64,000 nucleotides of DNA from Mediterraneibacter gnavus ATCC 29149 (GCF_008121495.1 NZ_CP043051.1:2375001-2439000); one strand, 5' to 3'. Shown: positions 16,503 to 25,401, counted from the first letter of the stretch. Translations and numbers: made by a program. Notes: a model not told the origin generated them from the sequence alone.

Positions 16503-17644
16503 TTTATCTGGACAGCGCGGCGACCAGCTACTATCGTCCGAGAGAAGTGGCGCAGGCAGTGTATGATGCGATCCTGACCATGGGAAATGCAGGCAGAGGA
16601 AGCCATGCATCCAGTCTGAACAGTGCCCGCATGATCTATGAGACAAGGTGTCTGCTGAATGAATTATTTCACGGACCAGGACCGGAGCAGGTAGTGTTTA
16701 CCAGTAATGCTACGGAAGCTCTTAATATTGCAATTCAGGGGCTGACAGCTCCCGGGGTACGGATGGCGGCGACAGCAATGGATCACAACAGTGTCTTACG
16801 CCCCGTGTATCGGGCAAAAGAGAGAGGGTGCAGCCTGCAGATCCTGGATGTGGATGAGAAGGGGCGGCTTTCTCTGGAAAAGCTGGAAGAATTGTTTCAA
16901 AATGGTGTGGATATCTTTGCCTGTACCCATGCATCCAATGTGACAGGAAACTTAAATCCACTGACAGAAATCGGAAAACTGTGCAAAAAATACGGCGTGT
17001 TGTTTCTAGTGGATGCGTCTCAGACAGCAGGAGTATTTCCAATCGATATGGAACGAGATTTTATTGATATCCTCTGCTTTACCGGACATAAGGGCCTGAT
17101 GGGACCACAGGGAACAGGGGGGATGATCGTACAAAAATCTGTACACCTGCCTGCGTTTAAAACCGGGGGAAGCGGAGTGCAGAGCTTTCTGAAAACACAG
17201 CCCAAGGAGATGCCGACTGTACTGGAAGCGGGGACGTTAAACGGGCATGGGATTGCCGGATTACATGCAGCATTAAACTACATTTTGAATGTCGGAACAG
17301 AACAGATCAAAAGGATTGAATGTCAGAGAATGCGGCAGTTTTATGAGGGAATCAAACATCTGGATGCTGTAAAAATCTATGGAGACTTTTCAAATATGGA
17401 GCGGGCGCCGATCGTCGCTTTGAATATCGGAAATTATGACTCTTCTGCAGTCAGCGATGAGCTTTCCGAGGTGTACGGGATTCAGACGCGTCCTGGGGCA
17501 CACTGCGCACCCCTGATGCACAGGGCACTTCATACAGAGGAACAGGGAATCGTACGATTTAGTTTTTCTCATTTTCTCAGTGAAGAACAGGTGGAGGAAG
17601 CGGTACAGGCAATCAAAGAAATGACAGCAGGAGAAGAGATATGA
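16499..17644 (+). CDS. Class V aminotransferase, cysteine desulfurase / selenocysteine lyase type
   Basis: 381 residues, PLP-dependent. The Schiff-base lysine is Lys 198 in CFTGHKGLMG. The catalytic cysteine is Cys 336 in PGAHCAPL. Both spacings fit the cysteine desulfurase family found beside selD and yedF. The likely reaction is removal of S or Se from cysteine or selenocysteine and transfer to the YedF or DUF3343 carrier for SelD. It overlaps both neighbours by ATGA, so the operon is tightly coupled. Choice between sulfur and selenium cannot be made from sequence. Confidence 0.9.
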   Translation: MIYLDSAATSYYRPREVAQAVYDAILTMGNAGRGSHASSLNSARMIYETRCLLNELFHGPGPEQVVFTSNATEALNIAIQGLTAPGVRMAATAMDHNSVLRPVYRAKERGCSLQILDVDEKGRLSLEKLEELFQNGVDIFACTHASNVTGNLNPLTEIGKLCKKYGVLFLVDASQTAGVFPIDMERDFIDILCFTGHKGLMGPQGTGGMIVQKSVHLPAFKTGGSGVQSFLKTQPKEMPTVLEAGTLNGHGIAGLHAALNYILNVGTEQIKRIECQRMRQFYEGIKHLDAVKIYGDFSNMERAPIVALNIGNYDSSAVSDELSEVYGIQTRPGAHCAPLMHRALHTEEQGIVRFSFSHFLSEEQVEEAVQAIKEMTAGEEI

Positions 17645-17871
17645 GACCAAAAGAATTACGTATCATAGTGACATTTGAAACGACAACAGCTGCGATGGCA
17701 TTTGAAAGCGAGGCAAAAAAGCGGCAGATCGGGGGAAGACTGATCCCAGTTCCAAGGGAGATCACATCTGGATGCGGACTGAGCTTTTCAGCACCGATAG
17801 AAGAGAAAGAACAGATTTACAATCTGATACAGCAGCTGCAGTACCAACAGGTGCTGGAACTGATAATATAA
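17641..17871 (+). CDS. DUF3343 protein, putative Se/S carrier
   Basis: 76 residues. RPKELRIIVTFETTTAAMAFE and the cysteine-bearing TSGCGLSFSAP are typical of the small DUF3343 proteins that close selD-yedF-type operons. The lone cysteine after SG suggests a carrier of persulfide or perselenide. Its ATG overlaps the stop of the aminotransferase gene. A strong terminator follows immediately. Confidence 0.85.
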   Translation: MRPKELRIIVTFETTTAAMAFESEAKKRQIGGRLIPVPREITSGCGLSFSAPIEEKEQIYNLIQQLQYQQVLELII

Positions 17872-17920
17872 AAGAAGAGAAGCAGTTCAGGTATGATCCT
17901 GATCGCTTCTCTTCTTTTTT
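17871..17920. terminator. Bidirectional terminator between selenium operon and PBP gene
   Basis: AAAGAAGAGAAGC (17871-17883) pairs perfectly with GCTTCTCTTCTTT (17905-17917). Runs of A and T at the two ends allow use in both directions by the convergent genes. Confidence 0.9.
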
Positions 17921-20480
17921 ATTCTTCCGGAGGTGTTACGGTACCGGAATCTCCATTGCTGTTTCCGTTATTATTTCCGTTGTTGTTTCCATTGTTTCCG
18001 GAATTGTTGTTGTTATCACCGGACTGATCGGAATTTCCGGAATCCTCATTATCTTCGGAATCCTGGCTGTTCTGAGAATCGGAATCCTCTTTGTTCTTAT
18101 CGTCATCATCCTCGTCATCCTCTTCTTCCTCATAGTGGCCGGAGCAGCTCTGCGTCGGACCGGTTCCTTTTGCGAAATATTCCGTGTAGGACGGACAACT
18201 GCTGACCGCCAGAAGACCAGTGACAGAACATACTGTTTTCTGCTCTACAGATGCAGGCATGGTAAAGTTCTTTACCTGAAGACCGAGTGTAGTGTTGACA
18301 CGGTCCATGATATTTTTCCACATGACTTCGTGCCAGGTCTGATTATAGATATTCTCCATTGGTTTATTGGAATCATATCCACCCCAGATAGAGCATGTAT
18401 AGTACGGTGTGTAAGCAGCAAGCCAGAGGTCAGTACTGTATTCGGAAGTACCGGTTTTTCCGGATGCAGGCATTCCATTTGCAAGCTGTGCAGCTGTACC
18501 GGTACCACGTTTGATCACATCCTGCATAGCATTCGTCAGAAGTGCTGCTGTGGAATCCTTTACAACCTGATGAGTCTCAGGAGTACTGTTGTCCAGAATG
18601 ACATTGCCGTCATGATCCAAAACCTTTGTATATAAGATCGGTTTTGTGTACACTCCATTGTTGGCCAGTGCAGCATAGGCAGCAGTCAGTTCAATGTTAT
18701 AAACACCGTTTGTGATACCGCCGAGTGCAGTGGACTGGTTGTAATCGTTGTGTGCCGGATCATCTTCTTTGCTTACCAGTGTAGTAAATCCAAAGTTCTC
18801 AAGATATTTCATACCTGTATCGATACCGATATCAGTCAGAGTACGTACGGCACAAACGTTCATGGAGTGGAGGATCGCATAACGTACAGTAGCCTGTCCA
18901 ATATATTTGCCATCCCAGTTGTTGACCGGAGTTCCGTCGCTGTATGTGTACGGAGAGTCTTCAATCAGAGAAGCCAGAGTATATTTTCCGGTATCGATCG
19001 CCGGAGCATAAACACCCAGCGGTTTGAAACAGGAACCTGGCTGCCGGTGAGAATCGGTCGCACGGTTCAGAGAAAAGCTGGCTGTTTTTTCCCCGCGGCC
19101 GCCGACAATGGCTTTGACTTCTCCCGTATACTGATCCATCACAACAACAGAAGTCTGAGGCTGTGGAGGGATTGTAATACTTTCGTCTACAGTATCCCCT
19201 TCCTGGATATTAAGTGTTGTCTTATATTCCGCAACTGCCTGATTGGCTTCATCCGGGGAAGAGAAGACAAGTGGATATTCACGTCCCCATGCTGCCTGAA
19301 TATAATCTCCTACATTGTTCTGGCTGTAGTTTTCAACAGAACCGTCAGCACGTGTAACAGTCAGTGCGTATTGCAGTCCGTATTCGATGGTAGACGGATA
19401 GTTGCTCGGATCGGCAACCTCTTCATCGCAGATCTGCTGGATCGTCGGATCCTGTGTCGCATAAATCGTCAGACCGCCGCTGTACAGCAGATTATGTGCC
19501 TGTGTTGCAGTGTAAGATTTACGTTCCTGCAAATCGTTTAACACCTGTTCTGCAAGCTCATCGATAAAATATGTGTTCGGTTTTTCCGCATCAGAGCCGA
19601 CTGCAGTAGGCTGAATCCTGTCATAGACAGGGTCTGCCTTGGCCTCATCAAATTCCTGCTGGGTGATGTAGCCCTGTTCCAGCATGTTGTTCAGTACAAT
19701 GTCCCGTCGTTTGGCGTTCTCCTCCGGATGAGTCACAGGATCGTATCTTGTCGGGTTCTGGGTGATCCCGGCGATGACTGCACACTCCGAAAGTGTAAGC
19801 TCTGAGACATCTTTGTTAAAGTAGCGCTTTGCGGCAGACTGAACACCGAGACAGTTCTGTCCCAGGTTGATGGTGTTCATGTAGGCTTCCAGAATCTCTT
19901 CTTTGGTCATCTGCTTTTCAATTTCCAGGGCAAGATACTGCTCTTGCAGTTTTCGCTCCAGACTGTCGAAAAACGTTTTTTCCTCCGTGAAATTCGGGAA
20001 CACGTTATTTTTGATCAGCTGCTGGGTGAGCGTACTGGCTCCTTCTGAAAAGTCTCCGCTTGTGATACCTACAAGACCGGCGCGCAGGATACCCTGCAGG
20101 TCGATTCCGTTGTGCTCGTAGAAACGCTCGTCTTCAATCGCTACAAATGCATTGGCAAGATATTTTGGAATTGTGTCAATGGTCTTGTAGATACGGTTGG
20201 ATCCGGCTTCCCGGAACTGCCCCAGATTCTGACCGTTAGATGCCGCAACCACCTGGGATTTATATCCGCTTGGTTTGACACTGGCAGGAGTGATCTCTGG
20301 CGCATCGTCAATGATCTTCTTGACGAAAAGACCGCCGCCTACGGCACCGATGATGCAGATGAGAAGGAAGCAGATGACAACGGCCTTAAAGACACGGACG
20401 CCGACCCGTTTCTTTTTCATATTTTTCTTTGAAGATACATTTTTTTTCTTCTTCGAAAGGCTTTCTTTTCCGTAATTCAT
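17919..20480 (-). CDS. Class A penicillin-binding protein (PBP1a-like), transglycosylase/transpeptidase
   Basis: 853 residues. A basic cytoplasmic head and one membrane anchor (about 31-53) are followed by a GT51 transglycosylase domain (catalytic Glu 116 in IEDERFYEHNG; GASTLTQQLIKN). The transpeptidase domain has SxxK in PGSCFKPL (about residue 482), an SMN motif and KTG in SGKTGTSEYSTD (about 673). It polymerises and cross-links peptidoglycan outside the membrane. The last about 75 residues are low complexity: an acidic EEEEDDEDDDD block, then an Asn/Gly-rich tail. AAAGGAGG precedes the ATG. The tail is unusual in length and may interact with wall or membrane partners. Confidence 0.95.
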   Translation of the reverse strand: MNYGKESLSKKKKNVSSKKNMKKKRVGVRVFKAVVICFLLICIIGAVGGGLFVKKIIDDAPEITPASVKPSGYKSQVVAASNGQNLGQFREAGSNRIYKTIDTIPKYLANAFVAIEDERFYEHNGIDLQGILRAGLVGITSGDFSEGASTLTQQLIKNNVFPNFTEEKTFFDSLERKLQEQYLALEIEKQMTKEEILEAYMNTINLGQNCLGVQSAAKRYFNKDVSELTLSECAVIAGITQNPTRYDPVTHPEENAKRRDIVLNNMLEQGYITQQEFDEAKADPVYDRIQPTAVGSDAEKPNTYFIDELAEQVLNDLQERKSYTATQAHNLLYSGGLTIYATQDPTIQQICDEEVADPSNYPSTIEYGLQYALTVTRADGSVENYSQNNVGDYIQAAWGREYPLVFSSPDEANQAVAEYKTTLNIQEGDTVDESITIPPQPQTSVVVMDQYTGEVKAIVGGRGEKTASFSLNRATDSHRQPGSCFKPLGVYAPAIDTGKYTLASLIEDSPYTYSDGTPVNNWDGKYIGQATVRYAILHSMNVCAVRTLTDIGIDTGMKYLENFGFTTLVSKEDDPAHNDYNQSTALGGITNGVYNIELTAAYAALANNGVYTKPILYTKVLDHDGNVILDNSTPETHQVVKDSTAALLTNAMQDVIKRGTGTAAQLANGMPASGKTGTSEYSTDLWLAAYTPYYTCSIWGGYDSNKPMENIYNQTWHEVMWKNIMDRVNTTLGLQVKNFTMPASVEQKTVCSVTGLLAVSSCPSYTEYFAKGTGPTQSCSGHYEEEEDDEDDDDKNKEDSDSQNSQDSEDNEDSGNSDQSGDNNNNSGNNGNNNGNNNGNSNGDSGTVTPPEE

Positions 20481-20510
20481 GAATAATATCCTCCTTTATT
20501 CATTCTACTC

Positions 20511-20539
20511 ATTATATCAAATTTGCTCTTTTAAAGCAA
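20511..20539 (-). promoter_or_regulatory. Sigma-A promoter of the PBP gene
   Basis: On the minus strand TTGCTT (20539-20534), 17 bases, TATAAT (20516-20511), about 30 bases before the start codon. Confidence 0.65.
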
Positions 20540-20697
20540 AGGAAAAAGAAAAAGTTCATATTCTTATAAAAAAATTTTAATAATTGCACAGTTTTTCTTG
20601 TGTTTGTTCCAAAGGCATAGTATATATAATTGAGGAAGAACAGGCAGAAAATACCTGAAACAAACAAAAGGCATGGAAAAAGCAAGGTGGGAGACAG

Positions 20698-21345
20698 ATG
20701 GAATACAGGACAGTATATCAGGGCGGCAAGGGCGAGATCGTGGAAAAAAAGTCCCGGTTTATCGCGGAAGTATTTTTGGTGCACTCGGAGGAGGAAGCCA
20801 TGCAGTATCTGGAACAGGTACGGAAAAAGTACTGGGATGCAAGGCATCACTGCTGGGCCTATGTAATCGGAGAAGAACGCGTGACAGAGCGCTGCAGTGA
20901 TGATGGGGAACCGAGCGGTACAGCAGGCAAACCGATTCTGGAGGTCATCAGGGGAGCGGGACTTCACAATATTTTTGTAGTTGTGACACGGTATTTTGGC
21001 GGGACACTTCTCGGAACGGGAGGCTTGGTGAGAGCGTATACCGAATCAGCAAGAGAAGGGATTTCCCACAGTCAGATTATTACCAAAATCTATGGATTTA
21101 AACTGAATCTTACAACAGATTATACCGGATTGGGGAAAATTCAGTATCTGCTGGGACAAAGAGGGCTGACAATCCTGGACAGTGTGTATACAGAGAAAGT
21201 AGATCTGACTGTCCTGATTCCGAAAGAGGAGGAGTCAAAGCTGATCGCTGAGATCACAGAAGCGACAAATGGTCAGACCGGAATAGCCAGAACAGGAGAG
21301 TGCTGGTTTGCCAACGTAGATGGTGAGATGGTCGTATTTGAATAA
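20698..21345 (+). CDS. YigZ/IMPACT family protein
   Basis: 215 residues. The N-terminal UPF0029 domain carries the family signature DDGEPSGTAGKPILEVI and VVTRYFGGTLLGTGGLVRAY. The C-terminal about 70 residues form the DUF1949 domain. The family is linked to translation or stress responses in eukaryotes (IMPACT), but the bacterial role is not defined. It is a single-gene unit between the PBP gene (divergent) and hpf (convergent, sharing a terminator). Confidence 0.92.
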   Translation: MEYRTVYQGGKGEIVEKKSRFIAEVFLVHSEEEAMQYLEQVRKKYWDARHHCWAYVIGEERVTERCSDDGEPSGTAGKPILEVIRGAGLHNIFVVVTRYFGGTLLGTGGLVRAYTESAREGISHSQIITKIYGFKLNLTTDYTGLGKIQYLLGQRGLTILDSVYTEKVDLTVLIPKEEESKLIAEITEATNGQTGIARTGECWFANVDGEMVVFE

Positions 21346-21353
21346 GTGACAAT

Positions 21354-21383
21354 AAAAAAGCTGCCGGTTGAGGCAGCTTTTTT
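21354..21383. terminator. Bidirectional terminator between yigZ and hpf
   Basis: AAAAAAGCTGCC (21354-21365) pairs with GGCAGCTTTTTT (21372-21383) around a six-base loop. Confidence 0.9.
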
Positions 21384-21386
21384 ATC

Positions 21387-21944
21387 TTATGAAAATTCTG
21401 GCTCGATCAGTCCGAAGGAACCATCTTTTCTTTTGTAGACAACATTGACTTCGTCTGTCTCTGCGTTGCAGAATACGAAGAAAGCATGTCCAAGAAGATC
21501 CATCTGGATGCAGGCATCCTCCGGATACATTGGTTTGATGCCAAAGCGTTTTGTACGGACAATGCGGATCTCATCATCTACAGAAGTGTCATCTTCTGAT
21601 TCGAAAAATTCTTTTTTAAAGTTATTGCCGGAACCGGAAGCGGTAGGATGTCCCTGGCTTCTGGCAACCAGTTTGTTTTTATATTTGCGAAGCTGTCTTT
21701 CAATAACCTCTTCTACAAGATCAACGGATACATACATATCATCGCTGGTCTGCTCAGAGCGGATAATGTTTCCTTTTACAGGAATGGTCACTTCAATCTT
21801 CTGACGTTCTTTTTCCACACTGAGTGTTACGATAATTTCTGTTTCAGGAGTGAAATACCTTTCAAGTTTTCCTAATTTCTGTTCAATAGCGTCCTTTAAA
21901 CCTGGTGTCACATCGATGTTTTTTCCACTAATAATAAAGTTCAT
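21387..21944 (-). CDS. hpf: Ribosome hibernation promoting factor, long form
   Basis: 185 residues. The N-terminal S30AE domain (MNFIISGKNIDVTPGLKDAI ... ELIVTLSVEKERQ-type strands) binds the 30S subunit. The C-terminal about 60 residues (VRTKRFGIKPMYPEDACIQM ... GHAFFVFCNAETDEVNVVYK) drive dimerisation of 70S ribosomes into 100S particles in stationary phase. The ATG at 21944 is preceded by AAAGGAG; a TTG three codons upstream is less likely. A long inverted repeat surrounds its promoter, which suggests dedicated repression or activation. Confidence 0.94.
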   Translation of the reverse strand: MNFIISGKNIDVTPGLKDAIEQKLGKLERYFTPETEIIVTLSVEKERQKIEVTIPVKGNIIRSEQTSDDMYVSVDLVEEVIERQLRKYKNKLVARSQGHPTASGSGNNFKKEFFESEDDTSVDDEIRIVRTKRFGIKPMYPEDACIQMDLLGHAFFVFCNAETDEVNVVYKRKDGSFGLIEPEFS

Positions 21945-21960
21945 ACTGGTCAACTCCTTT

Positions 21961-22017
21961 TGTTTATATTGTACAAAGAACTTGTCCTTATAAAGTGTTC
22001 TTTGTACTATGTAAACA
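21961..22017 (-). promoter_or_regulatory. hpf promoter inside a 21-bp inverted repeat
   Basis: Left arm TGTTTATATTGTACAAAGAAC (21961-21981) and, on the other strand, right arm TGTTTACATAGTACAAAGAAC (22017-21997) match at 19 of 21 positions; the inner 11 bp are perfect. The spacer is 15 bases. On the minus strand TTTACA (22015-22010), 17 bases, TATAAG (21992-21987) form a good sigma-A promoter inside the repeat. The left arm falls just after the expected start site. No T run follows, so this is not a terminator. A binding site for a dimeric regulator is the simplest reading. Confidence 0.7.
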
Positions 22018-22035
22018 TTATAGCACGGAATTCCT

Positions 22036-22647
22036 CTATTGTATAGAACGAATTACTTCAATTCGGGTAATTTTTCCATCGGTGATCTTAACGATGCGCA
22101 GACCGAAATCAGAAAAGTAAGTGCAGGCACCGACTCCGATCTCAATTTCATCTTCCTTCATCTTCTTTAACAGCACATCCAGCAGTGTCTCATCATTCTC
22201 ATAAGGAATGTGGACATGGATCAGACGATTGATATATTTGACTTTCTGAGAGGAACGGAAAATAATCTTTTCAGACTCATCAAAAGTCATAAACAAAAAT
22301 TTTCTTGTGGCAAATAAAATTGCAATGGCGATCACGCCGATCAGACTGTTGAGCGGTGATCCATGCTCGATGATGATCTGTCTTGCGATGGCAAAGAGCA
22401 GAACCTCAAATACTGTGATCGGGGTGTGGAGATACAGCATACGTATCATTTCCACACCGATGATCAGGTTAAAACAGGTAGTCAGCATATCGTCATAATT
22501 TGGATACTGATTCAGGTCTGACAAATGCTGAAATGAGAGGATCAGCTGAAAGGTCATGATGATAATTGTAACTGCAAGGATCAAAGCGATGACAACTTCC
22601 AGGATTGAAGTGATCCATTTCAAAAAGGCATTGGCATATTTTTTCAT
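22036..22647 (-). CDS. PsiE-like membrane protein
   Basis: 203 residues. Four hydrophobic helices lie in the first about 130 residues (ITSILEVVIALILAVTIIIM; IIGVEMIRMLYLHTP; VFEVLLFAIARQIIIEHG; LIGVIAIAILFATRKF), in the arrangement of the phosphate-starvation-inducible PsiE family. The last about 70 residues are soluble. No function is established. AGGAG precedes the ATG. It follows typA by 13 bases on the same strand and is probably cotranscribed with it. Confidence 0.7.
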   Translation of the reverse strand: MKKYANAFLKWITSILEVVIALILAVTIIIMTFQLILSFQHLSDLNQYPNYDDMLTTCFNLIIGVEMIRMLYLHTPITVFEVLLFAIARQIIIEHGSPLNSLIGVIAIAILFATRKFLFMTFDESEKIIFRSSQKVKYINRLIHVHIPYENDETLLDVLLKKMKEDEIEIGVGACTYFSDFGLRIVKITDGKITRIEVIRSIQ

Positions 22648-22660
22648 GGTTGTCTCCTGA

Positions 22661-24487
22661 TTATTTCAAATTGCTGCGTTTACGCATTCTGGAATCCAGG
22701 ATTTTTTTGCGGATACGCAGTGTTTCCGGTGTTACCTCCAGAAGCTCATCGGTATCGATAAAGTCCAGTGCTTCTTCCAGGCTCAAAATACGAGGCGGTG
22801 TCAGGCGGAGCGCTTCGTCTGCATTGGAGGAACGGGTGTTGGTCAGATGCTTTGTCTTGCAGACGTTTAATTCGATGTCTTCTGCTTTTCCGTTCTGTCC
22901 GATGACCATTCCGGCATAGACTTTTTCACCAGGTCCGATAAACAAAGTACCGCGTTCCTGTGCGCTGTAGAGTCCGTAAGTGACAGACTCACCGGTCTCA
23001 AATGCAATCAGAGATCCCTGTTTGCGATACTGGATATCTCCTTTATACGGCGCATATCCGTTAAAGCTTGTGTTGAGGATTCCGTTTCCTTTGGTATCGG
23101 TCATAAATTCTCCACGGTATCCGATGAGTCCGCGGGCAGGAATCAGAAATTCCAGTCTTGTATAACCGCCGCTGGAAACGCCCATGTTCTGAAGCTCTCC
23201 CTTTCTCTGACTCAGTTTGTCGATGACAGTTCCGGTAAATTCTTCCGGTACATCCACGTAGGCAAGCTCCATTGGTTCTAATTTTTTGCCGTTTTCATCT
23301 GTGTGATATAAAACTTCTGCTTTGCTTACCGCAAATTCGTATCCTTCACGGCGCATATTTTCGATCAGGACAGAAAGGTGAAGCTCGCCTCGTCCGGATA
23401 CTTTAAAGCTGTCGGCGTTCTCCGTCTCTTCCACACGCAGGCTGACATCGGTGTTCAGTTCGCGCAGAAGACGGTCGCGCAGGTGACGGGAAGTAACGAA
23501 TTTTCCTTCTCTTCCTGCAAACGGGCTGTCATTGACGATGAACTGCATGGAGATCGTCGGTTCGGAAATCTTCTGGAATGGAATGGCTTCCGGATTCTCA
23601 GGAGAGCAGAGGGTGTCTCCGATGGAAATATCGGAAATACCGGAAATCGCTACAATAGAACCGATCGTGGCTTCTTTTATTTCTACTTTGTTCAGACCGT
23701 CAAATTCATACAGTTTGCTGATCTTGACTTTCTGCTGCTTGTCCGGATCATGATGGTTTAAAAGGAGCATATCCTGATTGACACGAATCGTTCCGTTGTC
23801 TACTTTTCCGACTCCGATCCGTCCGACGTATTCATTGTAATCAATGGTACTGATCAGCATCTGTGTCGGTGCCTCGGGATCGCCCTCCGGAGCCGGGATG
23901 TATTCGAGGATCGTCTCAAACAATGGCTGCATATCTTTTTCTTCGTCAGAAAGGTCAAGGACCGCAATTCCTGATTTTGCGGAAGCATAGACAAACGGGC
24001 AGTCCAGCTGCTCGTCAGAAGCATCCAGTTCCATGAAAAGCTCCAGGATCTCATCGATCACTTCATCCGGGCGGGCTTCCGGGCGGTCGATCTTATTGAT
24101 GCAGACGATAACCGGAAGGTCTAATTCCAGTGCTTTTCTCAGTACGAATTTGGTCTGCGGCATGGCGCCTTCAAAGGCATCGACTACAAGTACGACACCG
24201 TTTACCATTTTCAGGACACGTTCAACTTCACCGCCGAAGTCCGCATGTCCGGGCGTATCGATGATGTTGATCTTGGTTCCTTTGTAATAGACTGCAGTAT
24301 TTTTGGAGAGAATCGTGATTCCACGTTCTCTTTCAATATCGTTGGAGTCCATGACACGTTCCGCAACATCCTGATTTTCGCGGAATACACCGCTTTGTTT
24401 TAAGAGCTCATCCACGAGTGTTGTTTTTCCGTGGTCAACATGAGCGATAATGGCAATATTTCTAACATCTTCACGTTTTGTTTTCAT
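22661..24487 (-). CDS. typA: Translational GTPase TypA/BipA
   Basis: 608 residues, the normal length. G1 motif AHVDHGKTTLVDELL, G3 DTPGHADFGGEV, G4 NKID, then the beta-barrel domain 2, EF-G-like domains and the BipA-specific C-terminal domain (GLYSAQERGTLFIGPGEKVY). It binds the ribosome and is needed for assembly or growth under stress. AGGAAAGAG precedes the ATG. Confidence 0.97.
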   Translation of the reverse strand: MKTKREDVRNIAIIAHVDHGKTTLVDELLKQSGVFRENQDVAERVMDSNDIERERGITILSKNTAVYYKGTKINIIDTPGHADFGGEVERVLKMVNGVVLVVDAFEGAMPQTKFVLRKALELDLPVIVCINKIDRPEARPDEVIDEILELFMELDASDEQLDCPFVYASAKSGIAVLDLSDEEKDMQPLFETILEYIPAPEGDPEAPTQMLISTIDYNEYVGRIGVGKVDNGTIRVNQDMLLLNHHDPDKQQKVKISKLYEFDGLNKVEIKEATIGSIVAISGISDISIGDTLCSPENPEAIPFQKISEPTISMQFIVNDSPFAGREGKFVTSRHLRDRLLRELNTDVSLRVEETENADSFKVSGRGELHLSVLIENMRREGYEFAVSKAEVLYHTDENGKKLEPMELAYVDVPEEFTGTVIDKLSQRKGELQNMGVSSGGYTRLEFLIPARGLIGYRGEFMTDTKGNGILNTSFNGYAPYKGDIQYRKQGSLIAFETGESVTYGLYSAQERGTLFIGPGEKVYAGMVIGQNGKAEDIELNVCKTKHLTNTRSSNADEALRLTPPRILSLEEALDFIDTDELLEVTPETLRIRKKILDSRMRKRSNLK

Positions 24488-24543
24488 AATTTTACACTCT
24501 TTCCTACTTATGTTAATGTGTGTTCTCTTGTTACAACTTTTTC

Positions 24544-24571
24544 ATTCTATCATAAATTTCAGATTTTACAA
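24544..24571 (-). promoter_or_regulatory. Likely promoter of typA
   Basis: On the minus strand TTGTAA (24571-24566), 16 bases, TAGAAT (24549-24544), about 57 bases before the start codon. Confidence 0.5.
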
Positions 24572-24723
24572 GTACTCTTGTGACAGGCAAATAAAAAAAT
24601 TGTCGATAGATTTTGTCGAACGGTTTTTCGGACAATCGGGTCTAAACTGCGGTATGATGTCATAGACTTAAGTTGACTCAAAAATATAAAATACCACATA
24701 CGAGGAAGGGAGTACTACAAATT

Positions 24724-25350
24724 ATGTCAGATAAGATTATTGAAAACAATCAGGTAACCATCATGGGAGTTGTGGCATCCGGGTTTACATACAGCCACGA
24801 GGTGTTCGGAGAGGGATTCTATATGGCGGATGTGCTTGTGAAGCGTCTGAGTAATTCAAATGACCGGATTTCTCTCATGATCTCAGAACGTCTGATCGAT
24901 GTGACGCAGGATTATACGGGAGAGGCGATCAAGGTATCCGGGCAGTTCCGTTCTTATAACCGGCATGAAGAACAGAAAAACCGCCTGGTGCTGTCTGTGT
25001 TTGTAAGAGAGGTAGAATTTATTGACGAGGAACTGGATGGAGCGAAAACAAATCACATTCTGCTGGAGGGGTATATCTGTAAAAAGCCGGTGTACAGGAA
25101 AACACCGCTTGGACGGGAAATTGCGGACCTGCTTCTGGCGGTGAACCGTCCGTACGGAAAATCGGACTACATTCCGTGTATCTGCTGGGGAAGAAATGCA
25201 CGGTATGCGTCCGGATTTGAAGTGGGAGAGCATGTACAGATACTGGGAAGAATCCAGAGCAGAGATTATGTGAAGAAAATTTCCGAGACCGAAACACAGA
25301 CACGAACAGCCTATGAAGTATCTGTGAGCAAGCTGGAGTGCATGGAATAG
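24724..25350 (+). CDS. OB-fold single-stranded DNA-binding-like protein with two OB domains
   Basis: 208 residues starting MSDKIIENNQVTIMGVVASG; AAGGGAG lies 11 bases upstream. The second half (about 110-208) has the pattern of an SSB OB-fold: ILLEGYICKKPVYRKTPLGR, ADLLLAVNRPYGKSDYIPCI, CWGRNARYASGFEVGEHVQILGR. The first half repeats a similar beta pattern, so two OB domains are likely. It lacks the acidic DDDIPF-type tail of ordinary SSB, so it is a paralogue rather than the main replication SSB. Role in recombination or repair is conjecture. Confidence 0.75.
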   Translation: MSDKIIENNQVTIMGVVASGFTYSHEVFGEGFYMADVLVKRLSNSNDRISLMISERLIDVTQDYTGEAIKVSGQFRSYNRHEEQKNRLVLSVFVREVEFIDEELDGAKTNHILLEGYICKKPVYRKTPLGREIADLLLAVNRPYGKSDYIPCICWGRNARYASGFEVGEHVQILGRIQSRDYVKKISETETQTRTAYEVSVSKLECME

Positions 25351-25372
25351 GACGTTTTTCACATTCCCATCG

Positions 25373-25401
25373 TTGACATCACTTCTGAATAATGATAAAA
25401 T
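25373..25401 (+). promoter_or_regulatory. Sigma-A promoter of dapA
   Basis: Perfect TTGACA (25373-25378), 17 bases, TAAAAT (25396-25401). The 5' leader is under 45 bases, too short for a lysine riboswitch. Confidence 0.8.

Noticed and set aside
18750..19541. 263-codon plus-strand frame within the PBP gene
   Set aside because: Antisense shadow of the PBP transpeptidase region, whose motifs are intact.
21961..22017. Terminator for the upstream typA-psiE-like transcription unit
   Set aside because: The long inverted repeat has no T run on either strand and contains a good promoter, so an operator is the better reading.
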